Positions 8,495-17,014 of a stretch of 64,000 nucleotides of DNA are shown one piece after another. The notes below the pieces were generated by a model. It made no database searches, was not told where the DNA came from, and saw nothing but the letters and a program-made list of their open reading frames with translations. Both the position numbers and the translations under genes were made by a program. The first letter of the stretch is position 1. Each line of letters opens with the position of its first letter. Source of the DNA: Bradyrhizobium sp. KBS0727 (lineage in GTDB: Bacteria; Pseudomonadota; Alphaproteobacteria; Rhizobiales; Xanthobacteraceae); contig NZ_CP042176.1 of assembly GCF_005937885.2 (NCBI RefSeq), forward strand, positions 3,405,501 to 3,469,500, in the 5' to 3' direction.

Positions 8495-9628
8495 TTAACG
8501 ATTGGCAAACGCGTCGCGGTAGCCGGCCAAGACGCCCTCGACCATCGCCTTTTGCGAGAAGTGCACGAAGATCCGTTCGCGCAGCGACCTTGCGCGCTCC
8601 TGCGCGGCGTGCAGATCGTCGAGTGCGCTCTCGATGGCGTCAGCCATCGCGGAAGCGAGGCCGGGCGCAAACAGGGCCTCGGTATGGGAACCGAAGATCT
8701 CGGGGATGCCGCCGACATTGGCGGCAACCATCGGAATGCCCGCCGCCGCGGCCTCGATCACCACATAGGGCATGGAATCGCCGCGGGAGGGAACCACCAG
8801 CAGCGAGCCCTTGGAAAAGCCGTAGCGCGCCTTGACGTGACCGATGAACCGCACGGCCTCGCCGAGGCCGTGCTGCTGCACCTGCGCCTTCAGGTTCGCC
8901 GTTTCCTCGCCGTCGCCGGCAAGCGTCAGCGTTATCGGCCGGCCGTCGGCGCGCAGCCGCGCCACCGCGTCGATCAACAGGTCGGCGCCCTTGATGTGCC
9001 GGAACTCACCGACATAGACCACGTCGGTGGCGTCCTCCGCCTTGACGATCGGATCGAACTCATTGGCGGTGACGCCGTTGAACACGCAGCGTACCAGGCC
9101 TCTCGGCGTGCCGATGGTGCGCTGATAGGTGTCGCGTGCGAACGCACTTTCGAACAGGAACAGGTCGGTCCTGTCCATCAGCGCGCGTTCGACGCGGCCG
9201 TAAAGATTTCCCTTCAGCGTCGTCAGCGGAAAATGCAGCGAGCCGCCATGCGGCGTGTAGACCCTGATCGTGTGGTTCGAACCGGTCCTCAAGCGAATAA
9301 AGGCGCCGGCCTTGGCGCCGTGGCCATGCAGCACGTCTGGCTTCAATTGCCGGATCAGGCGGTGAAAGCGTGCCCATACCAGGACGTCGGTCGGGAGCGG
9401 CTCGCGGCGGATGGGGAGGCGGTGAACACCAAGCTTGAGGCGAGGGGCGATTTCCGCGAATGCCTGGTCGGCCCGTTCGCCGCCGGTCAGGCTGTCGGCG
9501 ACAATGCCGACCTGATGGCCGCGATCGGCCTGGCCATTAGCCAGGTCGAGAATATGGCGAAAAATCCCTCCCACCGGGGCACGCGTCGCGTGCAGGATAC
9601 GAAGCGGCTGGCCTTCTACGACAGCCAT
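8495..9628 (-). CDS. GT4 family glycosyltransferase
   Basis: A 377-residue GT-B enzyme. The N-terminal domain opens LRILHATRAPVGGIFRHILDL, with the GG loop, and has DVLHGHGAKAGAF. The C-terminal donor domain has VVYVGEFRHIKGADLLIDAV, LTLAGDGEE and VPSRGDSMPYVVIEAAAAGIP, the EX7E region of GT4. It should add a sugar to the lipid-linked repeat unit in the cytoplasm. The ATG at 9628 (MAVVEGQP) fits the domain start better than a codon at 9661. It is in the same direction as the sugar transferase and polymerase and divergent from the ExoP-like gene. Confidence 0.9.
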   Translation of the reverse strand: MAVVEGQPLRILHATRAPVGGIFRHILDLANGQADRGHQVGIVADSLTGGERADQAFAEIAPRLKLGVHRLPIRREPLPTDVLVWARFHRLIRQLKPDVLHGHGAKAGAFIRLRTGSNHTIRVYTPHGGSLHFPLTTLKGNLYGRVERALMDRTDLFLFESAFARDTYQRTIGTPRGLVRCVFNGVTANEFDPIVKAEDATDVVYVGEFRHIKGADLLIDAVARLRADGRPITLTLAGDGEETANLKAQVQQHGLGEAVRFIGHVKARYGFSKGSLLVVPSRGDSMPYVVIEAAAAGIPMVAANVGGIPEIFGSHTEALFAPGLASAMADAIESALDDLHAAQERARSLRERIFVHFSQKAMVEGVLAGYRDAFANR

Positions 9629-9887
9629 GATCAGAGCCAGCGTTCCATGCGGCCCGCGCAAGCGGGCGCAGCAACCGGGAATGGGTTTGGGGCGAGCGCG
9701 CCGCGCATCACGAGAATCCTGAAATACGATCTGCCCGATTAAGGGTGTCCATGGTTAACAAAACATGACCGGGCGTCCACGGCCAGCCCTTTCCGGCCCG
9801 GCAAACGGGCGGATTAACCCCGCAGCAACCTTAATGGAGTGTAATCGGCCCCGTTCAAGTGAGCAGTTGCGTTCGCGGGAGTGTGCG

Positions 9888-12104
9888 ATGCGTTTAGCGT
9901 TCTGGCGTGCCGGCAAGGACGAGACGGTGGTGCAGCGGGTCGTCTCGAAGCCCGCACCGGCGGTCTCGAATCCGGTCGCGGCCTCCGAAACCGGCGATCT
10001 CGACCTGCATGTGCTCGGTCACGCGTTGGCGCGCAAGCGGGGCTGGATCATCGTCCCGACGGTGCTGGCGGCGATCCTGTCGATCGCGGCCGTCAATCTG
10101 ATCACCCCCCGGTACAAATCGGAAGCCCGTATCCTGGTCGATGGGCGCGAGAACGTGTTCCTGCGTCCGAATGGCGAACGCAGCGAGGAACGCACCTCGC
10201 TGGATGCCGAAGCCGTGACGAGCCAGGTCCAGTTGCTGCAGTCGCGCGATCTGGCCCGCGAGATCATCAGGAAGAACAAGCTTGCCGAGCGCCCGGAATT
10301 CGATCCGGTGCTGCAGGGATTTTCGCCGCTGAAGTCGGTGCTGGCCCTGTTCGGCATCGGGCGCGATCCGTTCGCGTTGAGCCCGGAAGAGCGTGTGCTC
10401 GACGCCTATTACGAGCGCTTCACGGCCTACGCGGTCGACAAGTCTCGCGTCATCGTCGTCGAATTCCAGTCGCGCGATCCGGAGCTTGCCGCGCGTGTCG
10501 CCAATTCGATCGCCGAAGGCTACCTGGCGCTGCAGCAGAACGCGCGGCAGGAGCAGGCCAAGTCCGCCGGCCAATGGCTGTCGGGTGAAATCGAAAATCT
10601 GCGCAAGAAAGTGGCCGAGGCCGAATCGCGCGTTGAGGATTTTCGTTCGAAGTCGAGCCTGTTCGTCGGCACCAACAACACGACGCTCTCCAACCAGCAG
10701 ATGGGCGAAATCAACACCCAGTTGAACAACGCCCGTGCTCTGAAGTCGGATGCCGAATCCAAGGCGCGGCTGATCAAGAACATGCTGCAGAGCGGCAAGC
10801 CGATCGAGGCTTCCGAGGTGCTCAATTCCGAACTGATCCGCCGTCTGTCCGAACAGCGGGTGACGCTGCGCGCGCAGCTCGCCGAACAGTCCTCGACGCT
10901 GCTCGACCAGCATCCGCGCATCAAGGAATTGAAGGCCCAGCTCGCCGATCTCGACAAGCAGTTGCGCGACGAAGCCGGCAAGGTCTCGCGCTCGCTGGAA
11001 AATGACTCGCTGATCGCCGATGGCCGGGTCAATGGCCTGATCAACAGTCTCGATCAGTTGAAGAAGCAGGCCTCCTCGAACAACGGCCAGGATGTCCAGC
11101 TCCGCGCGTTCGAACGCGAAGCCAAGGCCCAGCGCGATCTGCTCGAATCCTACCTCGCCAAATACCGCGAGGCGACCACGCGCGAAAACATCGAGGCGGC
11201 GCCTGCCGACGGCCGCATCATTTCCCGCGCTACCGTTTCCAACATCCCGGCCTATCCGAAGAAGCTGCCGATCGTGCTGATTGCGACGCTCGCGATCCTG
11301 CTGCTCACCAGTGGTGCGATCGTGACCGGCGAACTGCTGCGCATGACCGCGCCGCGGGCTTCCGCGGCATTCGCTGCCTGGCCGGCATCGATACGTGCAC
11401 CTTCGATCGTTCCGGCTTCGCCGGTCGAAAGCAGCGAAATTCCTCCGCCGATGTCGATCGTTCCCCGTGCGGATGTCCCCCGCACGGATGCCGTAGCGGC
11501 AAGCGGCGAAATCGCGCAGCTGGCCGACGATCTCGCCGGCAACGCCGGGACGGCCCGAAAGCTCACGCTCCTCGGCACGGCGCCGGGCGAGAGCATCACG
11601 TTGACTGCACTGACGCTGGCGCGGTTGATGTCGCGGCAGGCGAAGATCGCGGTCGTCGATCTCGCCGGCGCGATGCCGACGGTTGCTGCGGCATCGGCCG
11701 ATCCGGCCGCGCCCGGGCTCGCCGAGTTGATGCAGGGTCAGGCATCGTTCACGCAGATCATCACCAAAGACCGGCTGTCGCGGGTCCACCTGGTCAGCGC
11801 CGGGCGTCCGGGCTTCGACCGCGCACAGCTTCAGTCGCCGCGGCTCACCTTGACGATCGATGCGCTATTGCGGGTTTACGATCATGTGCTGCTGGATGTC
11901 GGCGCGGGCTCCGACTTGCCGGCGGAACTCCTGACGTCGCAGGCGCATGCGGTGGTGGTGCCCGACCCCGCGATGGCGGCGGATGCCCGCGCCGCCATGT
12001 GCGACCAGTACCGGGCGGTCGGCTTCGCCGCGGTGACGATGCTGAGCGGGCCGTACCAGCCCGCGGACGCCAGCGAACCCGGCCCGCACGTGGTGGCGGC
12101 GTAA
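9888..12104 (+). CDS. ExoP/Wzc-like polysaccharide co-polymerase with a degenerate BY-kinase domain
   Basis: A 738-residue protein. The Wzz domain spans two membrane segments, one near residue 55 (GWIIVPTVLAAILSIAAVN) and one near 465 (LPIVLIATLAILLLTSGA). Between them lies a long coiled-coil rich in E, K and Q. The segment NIPAYPKKLP before the second helix is the PCP proline motif. The C-terminal domain follows the BY-kinase layout (GLAELMQG, YDHVLLDVG), but its P-loop reads GTAPGESITLT, lacking the GK(S/T) lysine, Walker A' is VVDLAGAMP, and no tyrosine cluster ends the protein. It should set chain length or export; ATP use is doubtful. The ATG at 9888 follows GGGAG. Confidence 0.9.
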   Translation: MRLAFWRAGKDETVVQRVVSKPAPAVSNPVAASETGDLDLHVLGHALARKRGWIIVPTVLAAILSIAAVNLITPRYKSEARILVDGRENVFLRPNGERSEERTSLDAEAVTSQVQLLQSRDLAREIIRKNKLAERPEFDPVLQGFSPLKSVLALFGIGRDPFALSPEERVLDAYYERFTAYAVDKSRVIVVEFQSRDPELAARVANSIAEGYLALQQNARQEQAKSAGQWLSGEIENLRKKVAEAESRVEDFRSKSSLFVGTNNTTLSNQQMGEINTQLNNARALKSDAESKARLIKNMLQSGKPIEASEVLNSELIRRLSEQRVTLRAQLAEQSSTLLDQHPRIKELKAQLADLDKQLRDEAGKVSRSLENDSLIADGRVNGLINSLDQLKKQASSNNGQDVQLRAFEREAKAQRDLLESYLAKYREATTRENIEAAPADGRIISRATVSNIPAYPKKLPIVLIATLAILLLTSGAIVTGELLRMTAPRASAAFAAWPASIRAPSIVPASPVESSEIPPPMSIVPRADVPRTDAVAASGEIAQLADDLAGNAGTARKLTLLGTAPGESITLTALTLARLMSRQAKIAVVDLAGAMPTVAAASADPAAPGLAELMQGQASFTQIITKDRLSRVHLVSAGRPGFDRAQLQSPRLTLTIDALLRVYDHVLLDVGAGSDLPAELLTSQAHAVVVPDPAMAADARAAMCDQYRAVGFAAVTMLSGPYQPADASEPGPHVVAA

Positions 12105-12131
12105 GCCAACCTGCGATCTCACAGCTTCTGA

Positions 12132-12214
12132 GGGTGGGAAAAGCGCAAGCGTGCCCACCATTTGCGTCGACAGGAAAGATGGTGGGCACGGCGCTATTGC
12201 GCCTTTACCCACCC
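12132..12214. repeat. long imperfect palindrome after the ExoP-like gene
   Basis: Arms GGGTGGG and CCCACCC, with inner arms CGTGCCCACCAT and ATGGTGGGCACG, form a large hairpin between two convergent genes. AGCGCAA and TTGCGC inside pair too. It may also stop transcription, but there is no T-run, so I call it a dispersed palindromic element. Confidence 0.75.
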
Positions 12215-12234
12215 CGCAATCTTTTCAGATTTTT

Positions 12235-13425
12235 CTAGCTGAACGCGTTGCGCAGCTTTTGCGCCATCTCGAACAGCGCCGGATTGTGCTTCACCAGACG
12301 CTTGGTGCGGTTGAGCCCCGACATGACGCTGGCGGCGAGCCTGCCGCGCGGGCTGAGCGCAATGAAGCTGTCGAAGATCGGCTCGTCGTCCTTGCAGAAC
12401 AGCCGCTTGTAGTCGTCCGATCCGATCCCGAGATCGAGGGCGCGATAATCCTGTCCGGCGTAATGGTCGATGATGTCGCGCATCAGGATCAGGCCCGGGC
12501 TGTATTTCGAGTTCGGCGACATCGTGTAGGTGTTGAACATCATCGAGAAGCGATGACCGTCGGCCACGCCGGCGAAAATCGCGATCACTTCCTCGTCGCA
12601 TTCGAGCGCGTGAATGTCGATGACGTGGTTGCCGTTGGCGAGCGGCGTGGTGCAGGCCAGGCGAATGAAATCCTCGATGCCGGGATCGGCGAAGACATTG
12701 GGCAGTTTCTGTTCGGCCATCCGCTGCGGCTTGACGCGGAAGAACCAGTCGAGCAGCCGGGTGACGTCGGCCTCGGCTGACGCGACATGATAGCGGTAGC
12801 CGGGCAGGGCCTGCAGCTTGCGCTCCTTGCCCTTCAGGCGCCGCCGGAATGAATTGCTGACCAGCGCCGCGGGTGCCGCACCCGGCTCCATCTTCAGCAG
12901 CGGGCAGTCGTTGGCCGACGGCTGATACGGCAACAGCGCAAACGGATTGGGCAGATCGCGCCAGCGCAGCGGCTGCTGGTGCAGCGCGAACACGTCGGCT
13001 TCGGCGCGCTGCGCTATCGCCGATATCAGGCCTTCGAGATCGGTCCGCGTCGCGCTCGCGGCGAAATCCCGGTCCCACAGCGCCATGTTGAAGGTCGAAT
13101 GCTTGCCGCCCATGAAGCCGGCGCAGCGCGCGCCGTAGGTATGCCGGAGCGCGAGCGGCAGCAGCAGCAGCGGACGGCGTTCGGCGTCGTAGGCAATGAC
13201 GATGAAGGGAACGAAGCCTTCGCGTTCGCCGACCTGCCGCTGCCAGGCGGCAACGAAATCGAAGCGCTGATAGGGCGTGAAGGAGGCCTGCTCGTTTTCG
13301 AGGCCGCGCCAAATCGCTTCAGCGGAGGCGAGGTCGTGAACGATATCGATGCCGGCGATGCGGACGGCCTTCGACCATGCACTGCTATCCGCCGTACCGT
13401 TGTCAATCGCGGCAGCCATGGTCAT
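12235..13425 (-). CDS. CelD/BcsL-like GNAT acetyltransferase (HfsK/UppD type)
   Basis: A 396-residue soluble protein of the FemAB-like/CelD GNAT group. Features are FTPYQRFDFVAAWQRQVG near the N terminus, PLLLLPLALRHTYGARCAGF, and a C-terminal acetyltransferase core with KYSPGLILMRDIIDHYAG and RALDLGIGSDDYKRLFC. In Caulobacter the related HfsK modifies holdfast polysaccharide, and GNAT proteins occur in unipolar-polysaccharide loci; a similar acyl-transfer role is inferred here. It converges on the ExoP-like gene and diverges from the deacetylase gene, so the three could be co-regulated from the 131-bp gap upstream. Confidence 0.85.
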   Translation of the reverse strand: MTMAAAIDNGTADSSAWSKAVRIAGIDIVHDLASAEAIWRGLENEQASFTPYQRFDFVAAWQRQVGEREGFVPFIVIAYDAERRPLLLLPLALRHTYGARCAGFMGGKHSTFNMALWDRDFAASATRTDLEGLISAIAQRAEADVFALHQQPLRWRDLPNPFALLPYQPSANDCPLLKMEPGAAPAALVSNSFRRRLKGKERKLQALPGYRYHVASAEADVTRLLDWFFRVKPQRMAEQKLPNVFADPGIEDFIRLACTTPLANGNHVIDIHALECDEEVIAIFAGVADGHRFSMMFNTYTMSPNSKYSPGLILMRDIIDHYAGQDYRALDLGIGSDDYKRLFCKDDEPIFDSFIALSPRGRLAASVMSGLNRTKRLVKHNPALFEMAQKLRNAFS

Positions 13426-13445
13426 CGCGGAACCCGTGTTATATG

Positions 13446-13461
13446 AAATTGTTTACAATTT
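13446..13461. promoter_or_regulatory. inverted repeat in the divergent acetyltransferase/deacetylase gap
   Basis: AAATTG-TTTA-CAATTT is a perfect 6-4-6 inverted repeat 20 bp before the acetyltransferase start, in the only AT-rich part of this gap. It could be an operator or part of a promoter. Confidence 0.35.
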
Positions 13462-13556
13462 GCGGCTTAGGCCGACCTTCGCAGGGAAATGTCAACAAAG
13501 AGTAATAACAATGCGGCCGCGGCGGGGGCACGCGCGGCCGTGAGTGAGGACGGACG

Positions 13557-14600
13557 TTGGCGTCGGACATCGGGATTCTGCAGCGGGCCCGGATGGAGCT
13601 CGCTTATTTCAGCGGCTACGCGCGATTGAAGCAGCGGCAGACCGGCGGCGCCGGCGTCATTCTGCGGTTCGAGCGCGTGCGCCCGCGCCGATCCCAGCGG
13701 TTTCAGCCGCATCTGGCTGGTGAAATCACACCGCAATTTCTCGACCGGACGATCCGGGCGCTGAAGCGCTGGAAATTCGATCTGGTGCCGATCGACGAGG
13801 TATGCCGGCGCGCGGTCACGCTGCCGAAGCCGAGGCCGTTTGTCTGCCTGACGTTCGACGGCGGCTACAAGGACGTCATCACGGCGGCCTATCCGGTGCT
13901 TGCCAGGCACGGCGTTCCCTTCGCCGTCTACCTGCCGACCGCCTTTCCCGACGGGGTTGGCGAAATGTGGTGGTTGGCGCTGGAAGGGCTGATCGCGCGC
14001 GAAGACCGCATCAGCCTGGTGATCGACCGCAAGGAACGGCGCTTCGCCACCCGTCATGTTTCGGAGAAGCATGACGCGTTCGAATTTCTGTCGAGCTGGA
14101 TGCGGGCGCTGCCGCCATCAGACCTTTCATTCGCCATCAACGACCTCTGCAAACGCTATTCGGTCGACCTCGCAGCGCTGTCGCGCCATGCATCGATGGA
14201 CTGGGACGATCTGGCAAGCCTCGCGGCCGATCCGCTGGTGACGATCGGCAGTGCGACGGTGAACTACCCCGTGCTGTCGAACCTTGGGGATGCCGATGCA
14301 AGGCGCGAAATCGCGATGGGCAAGGCGGTCACGGAGACCGCCTTTCGCCGCGACGTCAGGCATTTCGCCTATCCGTTCGGCGACCGCGAATCCTGGCGCC
14401 GGCAGCATCTGGAGATGGCGCAGGAGGCAGGGTTTGCCAGCGCGGTATCGGCGATTCCAGGTGTCGTCGAGGCGAAGGGATACACCAACCTCCACGCACT
14501 GCCACGCGTCGCCTGGGACGGGCGGCAGCGCTCGCTGCGCATGATGCGCGTCATCCTGTCCGGAATGATGTTCCCGCCTGTCAGGCCGGCCAGGGCTTAG
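13557..14600 (+). CDS. NodB-like polysaccharide deacetylase homologue lacking the metal ligands
   Basis: A 347-residue protein with the CE4 (NodB) fold pattern: FVCLTFDGGYKDV at residues ~95-107, GVPFAVYLPTAF, TIGSATVNYPVLSNL at ~230-243 and RHFAYPFGDRESW. Active CE4 enzymes have TFDDG and H(S/T)xxH. Here the metal-binding aspartate is Gly102 and both histidines are replaced (A233, Y237). The fold motifs around these sites are well kept. The holdfast counterpart is HfsH. It starts with TTG at 13557 after GTGAGGACGG. It may be catalytically dead, or use another mechanism. Confidence 0.85.
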   Translation: MASDIGILQRARMELAYFSGYARLKQRQTGGAGVILRFERVRPRRSQRFQPHLAGEITPQFLDRTIRALKRWKFDLVPIDEVCRRAVTLPKPRPFVCLTFDGGYKDVITAAYPVLARHGVPFAVYLPTAFPDGVGEMWWLALEGLIAREDRISLVIDRKERRFATRHVSEKHDAFEFLSSWMRALPPSDLSFAINDLCKRYSVDLAALSRHASMDWDDLASLAADPLVTIGSATVNYPVLSNLGDADARREIAMGKAVTETAFRRDVRHFAYPFGDRESWRRQHLEMAQEAGFASAVSAIPGVVEAKGYTNLHALPRVAWDGRQRSLRMMRVILSGMMFPPVRPARA

Positions 14601-14601
14601 A

Positions 14602-14675
14602 GAGCATGATCCGGAAAAGTGGACACCGGTTTTCCCTCGGGACAAACGCGAAGCGTTTGCCCCGAGATCATGCTC
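14602..14675. repeat. dispersed palindromic repeat, family B (GAGCATGAT type)
   Basis: Terminal arms GAGCATGAT and ATCATGCTC are nearly exact inverted repeats, and the inner AAACGCG-AAGCGTTT forms a second hairpin. It lies between the deacetylase and DUF2842 genes. I recognise this GAGCATGATCCGGAAAAGTG type as frequent in Bradyrhizobium genomes. Confidence 0.8.
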
Positions 14676-14677
14676 AA

Positions 14678-14890
14678 CTAAGCTTGGCGATCCGGCCGCG
14701 ACATCCAGCTGATAATCGGCATGGCCGGCAGTACCCATCCAAGGCCGGCCACGACGTAGAAGATCGCCTGCAGCAGGCCCGAATTGGCCAGCCACGGCGT
14801 CTGCGCGATCGTCATTCCCATCAGCGACCACACCACGACAAGCACCAGCAAGGCGATGGTTCCGAACAGTTTGCGGGTGCGTATCGTCAT
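14678..14890 (-). CDS. DUF2842 small membrane protein
   Basis: A 70-residue protein with two membrane helices (residues ~8-30 and ~40-60), ending in PIISWMSRPD. The pattern MTIRTRKLFGT then a first helix with VVWSLMG and a second with AGLGWVLPAMPII matches DUF2842, found next to cytochrome oxidase assembly genes in Rhizobiales. The function is unknown. It is divergent from heme A synthase with 130 bp between the starts. Confidence 0.85.
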   Translation of the reverse strand: MTIRTRKLFGTIALLVLVVVWSLMGMTIAQTPWLANSGLLQAIFYVVAGLGWVLPAMPIISWMSRPDRQA

Positions 14891-15020
14891 GGCGGATATG
14901 TGAAGCTCGCTGCGGTTTGCGCGGCTTGCGCGCGGGAAGGGCCGGACTATAAGGGGCGCGGCAATTCAATCAAGCGCGCTTCCAGACAGGTCCCAAAACA
15001 GGCTCCCAAAGACAGCTCTT

Positions 15021-16115
15021 ATGACCAACGGTAATTCCGCACAGCAGGCGCCGAAGCTCGGCGCGGTCAGATGGTGGCTGGTTTCGGTCGCCGCCCTGAT
15101 CGCGATCATGGTGCTGGTCGGCGGCGCCACGCGGCTGACGGAATCCGGATTGTCGATCGTGGAGTGGAAACCGGTGACCGGCACGCTCCCGCCGCTCAAC
15201 GAGGTGCAATGGGCGCAGGCGTTCGAGGGCTACAAGGCGATCCCGCAATATCGCGAACTCAACGCCGGCATGAATCTCGCCGAGTTCAAGACCATCTTCT
15301 GGTGGGAATGGAGCCATCGGCTGCTCGGCCGCGTCATCGGTGCGGTCTACCTGCTGCCGTTCCTGTTCTTCCTCTGGCGCGGCGTTCTCGGTGGCGAGTT
15401 GAAGCGGCGGTTGTGGCTGATCTTCGGTCTCGGTGCGCTGCAGGGAGCCGTTGGCTGGTGGATGGTGGCCTCGGGGCTGTCGCAGCGGGTCGAGGTCTCC
15501 CAATATCGCCTGGCGACGCATCTGGTGCTGGCGCTGCTGATCTTTGCCGCTGTTATCTGGACGCTGCGGCGATTGACCGAGCGGCCGCGGCCCGTCGTGC
15601 CGTCGCGGCTGAAGATCACGGCCATGGCGCTGCTGGTGCTGACCTTCGTGCAGCTCTATTTCGGAGCGCTGGTCGCCGGCCTTCGCGCCGGCAGGGTATA
15701 CAACACCTGGCCCGATATCGACGGCAGCTTCATTCCGTCGGCCGCGCGGCTGTGGTTCGAGCAGCCGTGGTGGCGCAACTTGTTCGACAATACGCTGACC
15801 GTGCAATTCGAGCATCGCATGACCGCCTATGCGCTGCTGGCGCTCGCGGTGCTGCACGCCATCGATGCCGTGAGGTCGCGGGCCGGTGCTGCCGCCATCG
15901 GCGGCGCCTGGTGGCTGGCCGCGGCGATCCTTCTGCAGGCCACGCTCGGCATCCTCACGCTGCTGCATCAGGTGCCGATCGATCTCGCTTTGATGCATCA
16001 GGCGATCGCGATCGTGGTGCTGACGCTGGCGGTTGTTCAGGCCGAACGGCTGGCCGCGCGCCGCGCCGTGAAGCGCAGCGAGAAGCTGGTTTTGCCGGTC
16101 GGCCAGCCCGGCTGA
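15021..16115 (+). CDS. ctaA: heme A synthase, COX15/CtaA type 2
   Basis: A 364-residue integral membrane protein with eight hydrophobic helices. [34 protein letters not shown] and [12 protein letters not shown] supply the heme-ligand histidines, and [15 protein letters not shown] the C-terminal pair. It oxidises the C8 methyl of heme O to the formyl group of heme A for aa3-type cytochrome oxidase in the inner membrane. The Cys pair of Bacillus-type CtaA is absent, as expected for the alphaproteobacterial class. The ATG at 15021 is preceded by AAAGACAGCTCTT, a poor ribosome site. It converges on nadC. Confidence 0.95.
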   Translation: MTNGNSAQQAPKLGAVRWWLVSVAALIAIMVLVGGATRLTESGLSIVEWKPVTGTLPPLNEVQWAQAFEGYKAIPQYRELNAGMNLAEFKTIFWWEWSHRLLGRVIGAVYLLPFLFFLWRGVLGGELKRRLWLIFGLGALQGAVGWWMVASGLSQRVEVSQYRLATHLVLALLIFAAVIWTLRRLTERPRPVVPSRLKITAMALLVLTFVQLYFGALVAGLRAGRVYNTWPDIDGSFIPSAARLWFEQPWWRNLFDNTLTVQFEHRMTAYALLALAVLHAIDAVRSRAGAAAIGGAWWLAAAILLQATLGILTLLHQVPIDLALMHQAIAIVVLTLAVVQAERLAARRAVKRSEKLVLPVGQPG

Positions 16116-16126
16116 AACACGCGATA

Positions 16127-17014
16127 CTACGCCGCCGCGTGGCGCGAATTCCCGGCTGAGCCGGCTTCCAGATAATCCAGCCCGATATCGAGCGCGGCGG
16201 AACTGTGCGTCAGCCAGCCCGCCGAAATGAGGTCGACGCCGGTGGCGGCGATCGCCTTGGCGGTGGCAGCCGTGATGCGGCCGGAGGCTTCCGTGATAGC
16301 ACGGCCGTCGGTCATGGCGACCGCTTGCCGCAGCTCATCGGTGGTCATGTTGTCGAGCAGGACCGCGTCGACGCCGAGCGCCAGCACCTGTTCGAGTTGC
16401 GCGAGCGTGTCGACCTCGACCTCGATCTTGACGAGGTGGCCGGCATGGGCTTTGGCGCGCTCGATCGCGGTGCGGATGCCGCCGGCGAGCGCAATATGGT
16501 TGTCCTTGATCAGCATGGCGTCGTCGAGGCCGAAGCGGTGATTGCTGCCGCCGCCGGCGCGGACCGCGTATTTTTCCAGCGCGCGCAGTCCGGGCGTGGT
16601 CTTGCGGGTGCAGACGATGCGCGCCTTGGTGCCTTGCGCGGCCGATACCAGCGACGCCGTCGCGGTTGCGACGCCGCTCAGATGGCAGAGAAAATTCAGC
16701 GCCGTCCGTTCGCCGGTCAGGAGACCGCGTGCGGGCCCATCGATTTCGGCGATGACGTCTCCCGGTGCGACGACGCTGCCGTCCGGCCGCTCGGCGGTAA
16801 GCCGGATGTCGGGGGAAACGAGCTGAAACGCGGTACGCGCGATATCGAGCCCGGCCACGATGCCCGGTTGGCGCGCGCGCAGTACCAGTGAGGCCCGCCT
16901 GTCGGCCGGCGCGATCGCATCCGCGGTGATGTCACCGGCGCGGCCGAGATCTTCAAGCAGCGCGGTCCGAACCAGCGGTTCGTACATAACGGGCAGAAGA
17001 GGCGTAAGCGTCAT
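16127..17014 (-). CDS. nadC: nicotinate-nucleotide pyrophosphorylase (carboxylating)
   Basis: A 295-residue quinolinate phosphoribosyltransferase, converting quinolinate and PRPP to nicotinate mononucleotide, CO2 and PPi. Motifs: EDLGRAGDITADAI, ERTALNFLCHLSGVAT, IVCTRKTTPGLRALEKYAVRAGG, MLIKDNHI, KIEVEVDTLAQ and DAVLLDNMT, which hold the Arg, Lys and acidic residues of the site. ATG 17014 overlaps the nadB stop by 4 bp (ATGA), so the two are translationally coupled. It is the last gene of nadA-nadB-nadC. Confidence 0.97.
   Translation of the reverse strand: MTLTPLLPVMYEPLVRTALLEDLGRAGDITADAIAPADRRASLVLRARQPGIVAGLDIARTAFQLVSPDIRLTAERPDGSVVAPGDVIAEIDGPARGLLTGERTALNFLCHLSGVATATASLVSAAQGTKARIVCTRKTTPGLRALEKYAVRAGGGSNHRFGLDDAMLIKDNHIALAGGIRTAIERAKAHAGHLVKIEVEVDTLAQLEQVLALGVDAVLLDNMTTDELRQAVAMTDGRAITEASGRITAATAKAIAATGVDLISAGWLTHSSAALDIGLDYLEAGSAGNSRHAAA

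Noticed and set aside
9894..11789. A 631-codon minus-strand frame over the ExoP-like gene
   Set aside because: It is the antisense shadow of a strongly recognisable Wzz/Wzc protein.
12132..12214. Palindrome after the ExoP-like gene as a simple terminator
   Set aside because: Too long and with no T-run; it fits a dispersed element better.
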